Part shown: one piece after another, positions 1-5,270 of the stretch
Numbering within the stretch: the stretch's first letter is position 1
How the letters are laid out: every line of letters starts with the position of its first letter
NCBI GenBank assembly: GCA_016184445.1
Contig: JACPCT010000075.1
Location: 1-5,270, forward strand
DNA: 5,270 bases
Origin: Candidatus Tectimicrobiota bacterium
Lineage (GTDB): Bacteria; UBA8248
Reading direction: 5' to 3'
The notes under the pieces: generated by a model
Databases searched by the model: none
Seen by the model: the letters and a program-made list of their open reading frames with translations, nothing else
Told to the model about the DNA's origin: nothing
Program-made: the position numbers and the translations under genes

Positions 1-1473
1 GTACAGGCAGGGCGTGAGGAACAGGGTGACGAAGGTGGAGACCGAGAGGCCGAACAGCATGACCACACCCAGGGGCTGGAGCATCTCCGAGCCCTGGTCC
101 CATCCCATCGCCAGCGGTATGAGCCCTACGATGGTGGTGACGGAGGTCATAAGAATGGGCCGCAGGCGAACGGCCGCTCCTTCGACGATGGCCCTCCGCC
201 GGGGGGAACCTTCCCCCTCGATCAGCTCGATGTACTCCACCATCAGGATGGCGTTGTTCACCACGATGCCCACCAGCATGATCACCCCGATGAGCGCGGT
301 GGCGCCGAAGGAGGTGCCGGTGAGGTAGAGGCCCAGGATGGAACCCGAAAGCGCCGGCGGGACAGCGAACATGATGACGAAGGGGTTGACGAGCGAGTCG
401 TACTGGACGGCCATCACGACGTAGACGAGGAAGATCGCCAGGGCCGCCAGGATCATGAGCTCCCAGTTCGTGCGCTCGAGCGCTTTCTCATCCTCCCCGG
501 GAAGGAGGAAGTAGCCCTCCGGAAACTTCAGGTCCGCCAGGCGGGCCCGCACGTCCCGGCTCACATCGCCGAGCGAGCGGCCGGCCAGGTCAGCCGTGAT
601 CTCGACCATCCGGCTCTGGTCGATGCGGGTGATCTCAGAACTCCCCTGCCCGATGCTCACCCGGCCGATGTGTCCCAGGTGAATGGGCTCGCGGCCCGCC
701 GGGAAGAGGGGCAGCCGCTCAAGGTCCTGCGCGTTGCGGACCAGGGTCTCCTGGAACTTGACCCGGACAGGGACGCGGCGGTCCTGGCGGTTGATGTAGG
801 TGATGATGGTGCCGTCCACCGCCGTGTTCACGGTCTCACCCACCTGCTGGACCGAAAGCCCGAAGGCGGAGGCCCGCTCCCGGTCCAGGTGCACCTGGAA
901 CTCGGGCCGCCGCTGCTCCTGCTCGAGCTGGAGGTTCAGCAAGCCTGGAATTCCCTGCAGGCGCGCTATCACTTCCTGCGAAAGGTGCTGAAGGACGTTT
1001 AGATCATCTCCACGCACGGCCAGGGAAAAGGGCTTGTTGTGGATCGAGTTCGAGGTGCGGAGACCACGTACACGGGCCTTGAAGGCAAAGATGCGCGCGT
1101 CGGGGACGTCGAGACGTTCCAATCGGGGGCGCAGGCGCCTCAGGTACTCGAAGGAGTTGTAGCCCTTCTTGAGGATGAACTCCACCTCCCCCCGCGAGGC
1201 GTCCCTGGCCATGCCCCGTCCGAAGAGCCTCCCCCCCGACGTGGCGAAGACGCTCTCGACCTCCTTATCCCCCCGAAGCATATCGTGGATGCGCCGGATG
1301 ACGGCGTTCGTCGTCTCGAGCTTGGCCCCCGGGCTGAAGCGGACGGAGACGGTGATGCGGCCATCGTCGGTCTCGGGAAGCAGCTCGTTGCCCAACCGAT
1401 TGAGTAAGCCGAAGCTCACCAGGAAGAGGACGAACAGGCACGCCATGACGGTCCAGCGCCACCGGCGCACCGC
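1..1473 (-). CDS. RND efflux permease, C-terminal half (frame-shifted continuation, 3' end outside window)
   Basis: Continuation of the same permease in the neighbouring frame, open without stops from at least 1500 to position 1. Numbering the repaired protein from the GTG at 3071, it covers residues 534-1024: TM7 (about 542-560, M-A-C-L-F-V-L-F), then the L-P-E-T-D-D-G-R motif that opens the second periplasmic domain of RND pumps, a porter/docking region to about 865, TM8 (870-890), TM9 (896-916), TM10 (922-945), TM11 (971-989) and TM12 (1005-1024). TM10 has G-I-V-V-N-N-A-I-L, where AcrB-type pumps have Lys940. Family members are about 1020-1060 residues, so only a short cytoplasmic tail should be missing beyond position 1. 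If the frameshift is real, the first in-frame ATG is at 1446, just before TM7, but it has no clear ribosome site. The strand, frame and domain order are certain; whether the two halves make one protein in vivo is not. Confidence 0.9.
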
Positions 1474-3071
1474 CACCTGGTGACCAGCGGGAGGGGGAGC
1501 CGGTAGAGTACGTTCACCCGCTCGATGAAGTGGGAGAGCCAGCGAAAAATCCACCACCGGTCGATCCCGCTCCGCTGGGGCAACTGGAGAAGGCGGCCCG
1601 AGAGCATGGCGACCAGGGTGAGGGCGACGAACAGGCTGCACACGAAGGAGACGGTGATGGTGATGATCAGCTCCCTGAACAGGAGGGAGATGTAGCCCGA
1701 GATCAGCAGGAAGGGGACGACCGAGGCCACGTTGGTGAGGGTGGAGGCGAGCATCGCGCTTTCCACCTCGCGGCCCGCCCGCTCCGCCGCCTCGATGGGA
1801 TCCCCCCCCATGCCCTGGTGGCGCGAGACGTTCTCGAGCATGACGATGGCGTTGTCCACCAGCATGCCCACGCCCAGCGCCAGCCCTCCCAGGCTGAAGA
1901 TGTTGAAGGTGAGCCCCATGGCCCACATGATGAAGAATGTCGTCACCGTGGCGATGGGGACCGAGAGGGCGATGATGAACGTCCGCCGCAGGCTCGCCAG
2001 GAAAGCCAGAACCACCAAGATCGCGAGCGCCCCTCCCACCGCCGCCGAGGAGAGGACGTTCTTGATGGCCATCCGGATGAAGAAGCTTTGGTCGCCCACC
2101 GGGGTGAGGGTCGTCCCCTCGGGGATGATCTTGTAGCGCGTGAGGAACTCGAGGCGCTCCCTGACGCCGTCCACCACGGCCACGGTGTTGGAGTCCGGCT
2201 GCTTGAGGACGATGGCCTTGACGCTCTCCGCGCCGTTGAACCAGACGAAGAGGCGCCTCTCCTCGGCCCCGTCCACGACCTTGGCGAAATCCCGCAGGTA
2301 AACGCGGCCTCCCTCCGCCGTGGGGAAAATCAGCCGGGTGAGTTGCCCGGCGTTGCTCAGCTTCCCCGCCGTGCGGCTGGAGTACTCCCGGTCAGCCGTA
2401 TCCACCCGCCCGGCCGCGACGTCCACGTTCTCGTTCCGTATCCGCTGGAGGACGGAGCCCAGCGTGAGCCCCAGGCCCTGGAGGCGGGGGAAATCCACCA
2501 GCACCTGCACCTCCTCGTCCAGCCCGCCGAAGGCCTCCACCGACGCCACCCCCGGCACCACCAGGAGCTGAGGGACGAGCACCTGCTTGGCCCAGGTCTG
2601 GAGGGCCGGCCCCTTGAACTTGGCCGAGGCCAGTGCATATTCTACGATCGGGATCTGCGCAGGGTCGCTCTTGAAGATGCGCGCGTTCTGCATCTGCGCC
2701 TGGAGCTCCTCCGGCAGGTTGCGGCGCGCAACGTTGAACTTGGTGATGGCGTCCTGCAGGGCCAGATTGACGTCCCGGCTGAAGTCGAAGAAGAGGAATA
2801 TCCGCATCGTCCCCTCCTGACTCAAGGAGTAGATGCGGACGACGCCCTCCGTCGTGGCCATCTCGCGCTCGATGACCTTGGTCAGCTGCTCCTCGACGAC
2901 CTCGGCGTCGGCGCCGGGGAAATCAGCGCCCACGAAGATGCGCGGATAGATGATGCGGGGCAGCAGGTCCACCGGGAGGCGCGCGAGGGAGAAGGCGCCC
3001 AGCACGACCGCGCAGACCATCAGCATGATGGTCCCCACCGGCCGCCGGATGGAAAGCTGGCTCAGGGACAC
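1416..3071 (-). CDS. RND efflux permease, N-terminal half (reading frame broken by frameshift)
   Basis: Inner-membrane proton-driven efflux pump of the RND superfamily (AcrB/HAE1-like), N-terminal half. The protein opens with the family's typical start, S-I-R-R-P-V at residues 7-12, followed by TM1 (about 13-31) and a large periplasmic porter/docking region (about 35-335) containing a FPGA-type motif and GV.RI segment. TM2-TM6 follow at about 338-360, 364-385, 391-413, 437-460 and 465-492. TM4 carries G-M-L-V-D-N-A-I-V-M-L-E-N at 402-414, the proton-relay motif, with Asp406 kept and the second Asp replaced by Asn407. The GTG start at 3071 lies 13 bases after the MFP stop and has a GAGGG ribosome site, so the two are co-transcribed. 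Homology ends at residue 533; the last 18 residues before the stop at 1416 are out-of-frame sequence. The true continuation is the adjacent frame (1-1473). HAE1-like is preferred over heavy-metal CusA type from general motif resemblance; substrate is unknown. Confidence 0.93.
   Translation of the reverse strand: MSLSQLSIRRPVGTIMLMVCAVVLGAFSLARLPVDLLPRIIYPRIFVGADFPGADAEVVEEQLTKVIEREMATTEGVVRIYSLSQEGTMRIFLFFDFSRDVNLALQDAITKFNVARRNLPEELQAQMQNARIFKSDPAQIPIVEYALASAKFKGPALQTWAKQVLVPQLLVVPGVASVEAFGGLDEEVQVLVDFPRLQGLGLTLGSVLQRIRNENVDVAAGRVDTADREYSSRTAGKLSNAGQLTRLIFPTAEGGRVYLRDFAKVVDGAEERRLFVWFNGAESVKAIVLKQPDSNTVAVVDGVRERLEFLTRYKIIPEGTTLTPVGDQSFFIRMAIKNVLSSAAVGGALAILVVLAFLASLRRTFIIALSVPIATVTTFFIMWAMGLTFNIFSLGGLALGVGMLVDNAIVMLENVSRHQGMGGDPIEAAERAGREVESAMLASTLTNVASVVPFLLISGYISLLFRELIITITVSFVCSLFVALTLVAMLSGRLLQLPQRSGIDRWWIFRWLSHFIERVNVLYRLPLPLVTRWRCAGGAGPSWRACSSSSW
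1468..1478 (-). other. Frameshift site between RND halves (one base missing)
   Basis: Read on the minus strand, the upstream frame gives T-R-W at 1481-1473 and then drifts to non-homologous sequence ending at a stop (1416-1418). The downstream frame gives A-V-R-R-W-R-W-T-V-M and runs into TM7. Adding a single G to the TGG at 1475-1473 (TGG GCG instead of TGGCG) joins both frames seamlessly, so the simplest reading is loss of one G from a GGG run. The site lies in the cytoplasmic link between TM6 and TM7. I see no heptameric slippery sequence of the X-XXY-YYZ type, so programmed frameshifting is not supported. A sequencing or assembly error or a true inactivating mutation both fit. Confidence 0.85.
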
Positions 3072-3081
3072 GGGGGCGTTT

Positions 3082-3086
3082 CCCTC
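3082..3086 (-). promoter_or_regulatory. Ribosome binding site of the RND permease
   Basis: GAGGG on the minus strand ends 10 bases before the GTG at 3071-3069 and overlaps the MFP stop codon (TGA, 3087-3085). It supports the GTG start, and its overlap with the stop suggests translational coupling between adaptor and pump. Confidence 0.6.
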
Positions 3087-4311
3087 ACTCCGTCACGACG
3101 CGCACCGGGCCTCCTTCCTTGATCTGCCCGATGCCGCTCACGATCACCTTATCCCCGAGCTTGAGCCCATCGAGGACCTCCACCCGTCCCTCGACGCTCT
3201 CCCCCAGGCGCACCTTCCGCCTTTGGGCGACGAACCGCGGGCTCTGGCGCTGCCCCTGGGCCTGGCGCTGCGCCTGGGCCTGCGCCTCGCCGGTTCCCCC
3301 GCGGGGAGTCGGCGGAGACTCGGCGCGCCGCGGCGGCTGGCCGGAGACTCCGGCGCCCGCCGGACGGGCAGGAGCGGGCGCCAGAAGGAACACATGCCCG
3401 CTCTTCGGGTCGGTCTCGCTCCACTCCACGGCGTGGGCGGGCAGGACGATGGCCTCCCGGCCCATCTGTGGCTCGAAAGAAACCCGAGCGTGAAGGCCTG
3501 GCTGAAGCTTGAGGTCCACATTGAGGATCTCGACCTCGGTCAGCGCCTGGCGTGTGCGGGGGTCGACCTGCGGGAAGATGACCGTGAGCTGCCCTGGGAA
3601 GCGGCGGCCCGGGTAGGCGTCCAACTCCACGAGGGCTGTCTGACCCGCGCGCAGCCGGGGAAGTTCGAGCTCGCTCACCGGGGCGCGCATCCTGAGCGTC
3701 CTCACGTGCGCAAGCGTGAACATGTGGGAGCGGGCCATGGCGAGGTCGCCGGGTTCCATCTTCCGCTCGGTGATCACCCCGTTGATGGGGGATCGGATGT
3801 CGAAATACTCGAGCTGCGCCCGGAGTAGATTGACCTTCTGGCGCGTCTTTTCCACCTCCGCCCCCGTGCGGTGCACCTCGGTCAGGACCCGGATCCACTC
3901 CTGCTTGCTCACGACCCCCGTCTTGAAGAGAAGCTCCCGCGATTTGTAGGTGGCCTCAGCCTCCTCCTGTTTCGCCCGCTCCGCCTCCAGCTCGGCCCGG
4001 GCGAGCGCCAGCTCGATCTGGCGGACCTTGTCGTCCAGGCGCGCAAGGAGCTGGCCCTGGTTCACGCGGTCCCCTTCGCGGACGAGGACCTGCAGCACCT
4101 GGCCCTCGGCCTGGGACATGAGCTTCACTTCGCTGAGGGGATAGAGTGTGCCGGTGGCGGTCACCTTGCGGCCGACCCGCCCCATGGCGGCTTCAACCAC
4201 CAGGACGGGTAGGGGGCGATCGCCCTGGGGGCGGCCGGCCCAGGCGGAAGGGGCGAGCATCTGCACCAGCGCGCAGGCAAAAAGGAGGAGCCAGGCATGG
4301 GGGCGTTTCAC
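3085..4311 (-). CDS. RND-type periplasmic membrane-fusion protein (HlyD/AcrA family)
   Basis: Periplasmic adaptor that links an RND pump to an outer-membrane channel. From the GTG at 4311 it is 408 residues. Residues 1-25 are a Sec signal peptide (M-K-R-P-H-A-W then a Leu-rich core, cleavage after P-S-A-W-A). The family's domains follow in order: first lipoyl half (about 62-94, with G-Q-V-L and V-R-E-G-D-R-V), an alpha-helical hairpin rich in Glu/Ala/Arg (96-169), second lipoyl half (170-192, I-R-S-P-I-N-G-V-I), beta-barrel (about 201-281) and a membrane-proximal domain ending in V-S-G-I-G-Q-I-K-E-G. That last domain is interrupted by a 48-residue low-complexity stretch (about 311-358). In-frame starts also exist at 4335 (ATG) and 4359 (GTG, 424 residues), but both put a non-conserved hydrophilic leader before the signal peptide, and GGAGAG lies 11 bases before the 4311 GTG. 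The permease starts 13 bases downstream. The Cys at residue 13 does not fit a lipobox well, so a soluble or loosely attached adaptor is likelier than a lipoprotein. Confidence 0.92.
   Translation of the reverse strand: MKRPHAWLLLFACALVQMLAPSAWAGRPQGDRPLPVLVVEAAMGRVGRKVTATGTLYPLSEVKLMSQAEGQVLQVLVREGDRVNQGQLLARLDDKVRQIELALARAELEAERAKQEEAEATYKSRELLFKTGVVSKQEWIRVLTEVHRTGAEVEKTRQKVNLLRAQLEYFDIRSPINGVITERKMEPGDLAMARSHMFTLAHVRTLRMRAPVSELELPRLRAGQTALVELDAYPGRRFPGQLTVIFPQVDPRTRQALTEVEILNVDLKLQPGLHARVSFEPQMGREAIVLPAHAVEWSETDPKSGHVFLLAPAPARPAGAGVSGQPPRRAESPPTPRGGTGEAQAQAQRQAQGQRQSPRFVAQRRKVRLGESVEGRVEVLDGLKLGDKVIVSGIGQIKEGGPVRVVTE
3238..3381 (-). other. Low-complexity Pro/Ala/Gln/Arg insertion in the MFP
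   Basis: Residues about 311-358 of the adaptor lie between the strand ending V-F-L-L and the strand F-V-A-Q-R-R-K-V-R-L-G. In ordinary adaptors these two strands of the membrane-proximal domain are joined by a turn of a few residues. Here the first half is Pro/Ala/Gly/Arg-rich and the second half is a Gln-alternating run (A-Q-A-Q-R-Q, A-Q-G-Q-R-Q). No domain is recognisable; it is probably disordered and surface-exposed. Confidence 0.75.
3244..3279. repeat. 18-bp tandem duplication inside the MFP gene
   Basis: Two adjacent 18-bp copies, CTGGCGCTGCCCCTGGGC (3244-3261) and CTGGCGCTGCGCCTGGGC (3262-3279) on the plus strand, differing at one base, followed by a degraded partial copy (CTGCGCCTC, 3280-3288). 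The unit is a multiple of three and in frame, encoding six residues of the Gln/Ala/Arg run, so copy-number change would lengthen or shorten the linker without breaking the gene. Confidence 0.8.
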
Positions 4312-4322
4312 AATGAGGAGTG

Positions 4323-4328
4323 CTCTCC
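4323..4328 (-). promoter_or_regulatory. Ribosome binding site deciding the MFP start
   Basis: GGAGAG on the minus strand, 11 bases upstream of the GTG at 4311-4309. Together with the textbook signal peptide that begins there, it favours 4311 over the in-frame ATG at 4335 and GTG at 4359, neither of which has an equally good site that I can see. The spacing is slightly long. Confidence 0.45.
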
Positions 4329-4382
4329 AGGACATAGAGCCGGGCCGAATGCCCTGCACAATTAGGACTGCCTTGCCCGGAA

Positions 4383-4415
4383 CACTCTCTGGCGGCCAGA
4401 GTGGATTTCAATCCA
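4383..4415. promoter_or_regulatory. Two abutting inverted repeats upstream of the efflux operon (possible operator)
   Basis: The first dyad has arms CACTCT (4383-4388) and AGAGTG (4398-4403) around nine bases; an alternative nested register pairs CTCTGG (4387-4392) with CCAGAG (4396-4401) around CGG. The second dyad, TGGATTTCAATCCA (4402-4415), is perfect with a two-base centre and shares its first bases with the end of the first. They lie between a candidate -10 and the MFP start, where a repressor of an efflux operon would commonly bind. That they are an operator is inference; they might instead fold in the 5' leader RNA. No regulator gene is in the window. Confidence 0.35.
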
Positions 4416-4441
4416 TACAAACGGATGAACCCCCCAAATAT

Positions 4442-4447
4442 ATCATA
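4442..4447 (-). promoter_or_regulatory. Candidate -10 box for the MFP-RND operon
   Basis: TATGAT on the minus strand (5 of 6 to TATAAT) lies in the only AT-rich stretch of the window (about 4425-4462), after moaA and before the MFP. No good -35 (TTGACA-like) is seen 16-18 bases upstream, and TATATT at 4437-4442 is an overlapping alternative. Support rests on position and composition only. Confidence 0.25.
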
Positions 4448-4502
4448 GTGAGAGAAAAAAAAGGGATCGCCCACGAAAACCGGCCTGCCCCCCGGCCTGA
4501 AG

Positions 4503-4528
4503 GGGGGCTGAGACCCCCCTCAGCCCCC
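4503..4528 (-). terminator. Hairpin at the end of moaA (probable terminator or 3' stabiliser)
   Basis: On the minus strand GGGGGCTGAG and CTCAGCCCCC form a perfect 10-bp GC-rich stem with a six-base loop. The 5' arm contains the final Gly-Gly codons and stop codon (TGA) of moaA. A second register, AGGGGGG with CCCCCCT at 4501-4520, competes. No U-run follows directly, as a classical intrinsic terminator needs. The nearest is an eight-T tract (4462-4455), about 40 bases later, preceded only by weak pairings (GGG-CGAT-CCC at 4472-4463). Termination is therefore plausible but not proven. Confidence 0.5.
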
Positions 4529-5270
4529 GATGGCACTCATGGTCCGGGCAGGCTGGACAAAGGCTTTTTGGCCGATCAGGTGGCCGGGGGTCTTGGTCCA
4601 GACCACCTCAGCCAGCCAAGTCTTGATCTCCTCGTCCGAGGCCTCCCGCCGGAGGAGGGTCTTGAGGTTGTGCTCCACATTGGAGAACAGGCAGGTTCGG
4701 ACCATTCCCTCCGCTGTCAGCCGGAGGCGGTTGCAGGCACTGCAGAAGGGCCGGGTCACCGAGGCGATGACCCCCACCTCCCCCTTCCCGTCCCGAAAGC
4801 GATAGCGGGTGGCCGGATCGGAGGGGTGGCCGCCCGTCAGCTCCAGCTCCCCCTCCGCGGAGAGCCCCTGGAGGATATCCTCCGCCGTCAGCACCTTCCC
4901 GCGCTCCCATGAGCGATCGGCGTCGAGAGGCATGTATTCAATGAACCGCACGACGTAGCCCGTCTCCCGCGCCCAGCGGGCGAAGCGGGGGAGCTCCTCC
5001 TCGGTGAGGCCCTTCACCGCCACGGCGTTGATCTTGATCGGACTGAAGCCCGCCCGGGAAGCGGCCTCGATGCCCGCTATCACTTGGCCGAAGGCGTTCC
5101 GCCGGGTGATGAAGAAGAACTTCTGCTCATCCAGGGTGTCGAGGCTGATGTTGATTCGCCTCAGCCCCGCCGCGTAGAGGCGTTCCGCCATCTGCGGAAG
5201 GGCGATGCCGTTCGTGGTCAGGGCGAGGTCCATGCCGGGCTGGATCTCGAGCATCATCCGGATGAGACGG
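4520..5270 (-). CDS. moaA: GTP 3',8-cyclase MoaA, C-terminal three quarters (5' end outside window)
   Basis: Radical-SAM enzyme that converts GTP to 3',8-cyclo-GTP, the first step of molybdopterin (Moco) synthesis, in the cytoplasm. The visible 249 residues run open through the right edge, and MoaA is normally about 320-340 residues. So about 80 N-terminal residues, including the CxxxCxxC cluster that binds AdoMet and the GGEP motif, lie beyond 5270. Seen here, numbering from the Met at 5257, are L-A-L-T-T-N-G (11-17), I-N-I-S-L-D-T-L (35-42), K-I-N-A-V (75-79) and V-R-F-I-E-Y-M-P (103-110). The second [4Fe-4S] cluster ligands are at C172, C175 and C189 in C-S-A-C-N-R-L-R-L-T and R-T-C-L-F; the arginines of N-R-L-R belong to the GTP site in characterised MoaA. 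The C-terminus Q-P-A-R-T-M-S-A-I-G-G keeps the Gly-Gly tail required for activity. The gene looks intact as far as seen. It is followed by about 200 bp before the efflux operon, so a separate transcript is likely. Confidence 0.97.
   Translation of the reverse strand, partial: RLIRMMLEIQPGMDLALTTNGIALPQMAERLYAAGLRRINISLDTLDEQKFFFITRRNAFGQVIAGIEAASRAGFSPIKINAVAVKGLTEEELPRFARWARETGYVVRFIEYMPLDADRSWERGKVLTAEDILQGLSAEGELELTGGHPSDPATRYRFRDGKGEVGVIASVTRPFCSACNRLRLTAEGMVRTCLFSNVEHNLKTLLRREASDEEIKTWLAEVVWTKTPGHLIGQKAFVQPARTMSAIGG

Noticed and set aside
1410..1500. Programmed ribosomal frameshifting joining the two RND frames
   Set aside because: No slippery heptamer is seen at the junction, and RND pumps are not known to me to use frameshifting; one missing base explains it more simply.
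1530..3122. Plus-strand open frame of 530 codons antisense to the permease
   Set aside because: It is the mirror of a high-GC coding strand; its product is a repetitive Arg/Glu/Asp/His/Gly-rich sequence with no recognisable domain, while the minus strand encodes a clear RND pump throughout.
2950..3828. Plus-strand open frame of 292 codons over the MFP gene
   Set aside because: Antisense shadow of the adaptor gene; composition is biased and no motif is recognisable.
4270..4280. Lipobox at the Cys of the MFP signal peptide
   Set aside because: The residue before Ala-Cys is Phe, the hydrophobic core before it is too short, and a good signal peptidase I site (A-W-A before Gly) lies downstream.
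4312..4359. N-terminal extension of the MFP to GTG at 4359
   Set aside because: In-frame and open, but it places 16 unneeded residues before a signal peptide that starts ideally at 4311, and the first dyad would lie only 24 bases upstream of it; kept as an alternative start only.
4400..4425. CRISPR-repeat-like motif (GGATTGAAATCC on the minus strand)
   Set aside because: The GGATTGAAA core resembles the 3' end of some CRISPR repeats, but it occurs once, there is no spacer-repeat spacing and no cas gene; it is better explained as a palindrome.
4148..4912. Plus-strand open frame of 254 codons crossing the intergenic gap and moaA
   Set aside because: It runs across the hairpin and palindromes and opposes a clear MoaA; no family is recognisable and no good ribosome site was seen.
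3085..5270. Functional link between moaA and the efflux pump
   Set aside because: Same strand but separated by about 200 bp with hairpin and possible promoter; no biochemical reason for a shared role, so adjacency is treated as coincidence.

Overview
All three genes in this window read on the minus strand, so the transcription order is right to left: moaA (partial), a periplasmic membrane-fusion protein (MFP), then an RND-family efflux permease (partial at its 3' end). The DNA is strongly G+C-rich (roughly two thirds by eye), GTG starts are used, and an MFP/RND pair is present. This points to a diderm bacterium with a high-GC genome. The window alone does not fix the phylum; environmental lineages such as Deltaproteobacteria-like groups, Rokubacteria/NC10 or Acidobacteria are only guesses.

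Layout. At 4520-5270 lies the C-terminal three quarters of MoaA, the radical-SAM GTP 3',8-cyclase of molybdopterin synthesis. Its last codons sit inside a strong hairpin (4503-4528). The roughly 200-bp gap that follows (4312-4519) is the only intergenic DNA. It contains the hairpin, a T8 tract on the minus strand, the only AT-rich stretch of the window with a possible -10 box, and two abutting inverted repeats (4383-4415) that could be an operator. At 3085-4311 is the MFP, with a Sec signal peptide and an unusual low-complexity insertion in its C-terminal domain. Thirteen bases further on, at 3071, the RND permease begins with GTG and runs to the window edge. About 1024 residues are visible once one frameshift is repaired.

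How the genes work together. The MFP and permease form a classic two-gene efflux operon. The permease would be the proton-driven inner-membrane pump and the MFP the periplasmic adaptor; the TolC-like outer-membrane channel is not in the window and may lie beyond position 1 or elsewhere. Substrate cannot be assigned. MoaA has no evident functional link to the pump and appears to be a neighbouring unit.

The points most worth checking are: a single-base frameshift that cuts the permease between its two homologous halves (near 1473); the proton-relay variant (Asp-Asn in TM4, Asn-Asn in TM10, no Lys); the Pro/Ala/Gln/Arg insertion of the MFP with an 18-bp tandem duplication; and the hairpin and palindromes in the intergenic gap. 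I did not find a convincing new system; the region is an ordinary efflux operon next to a cofactor gene with a few unusual details.
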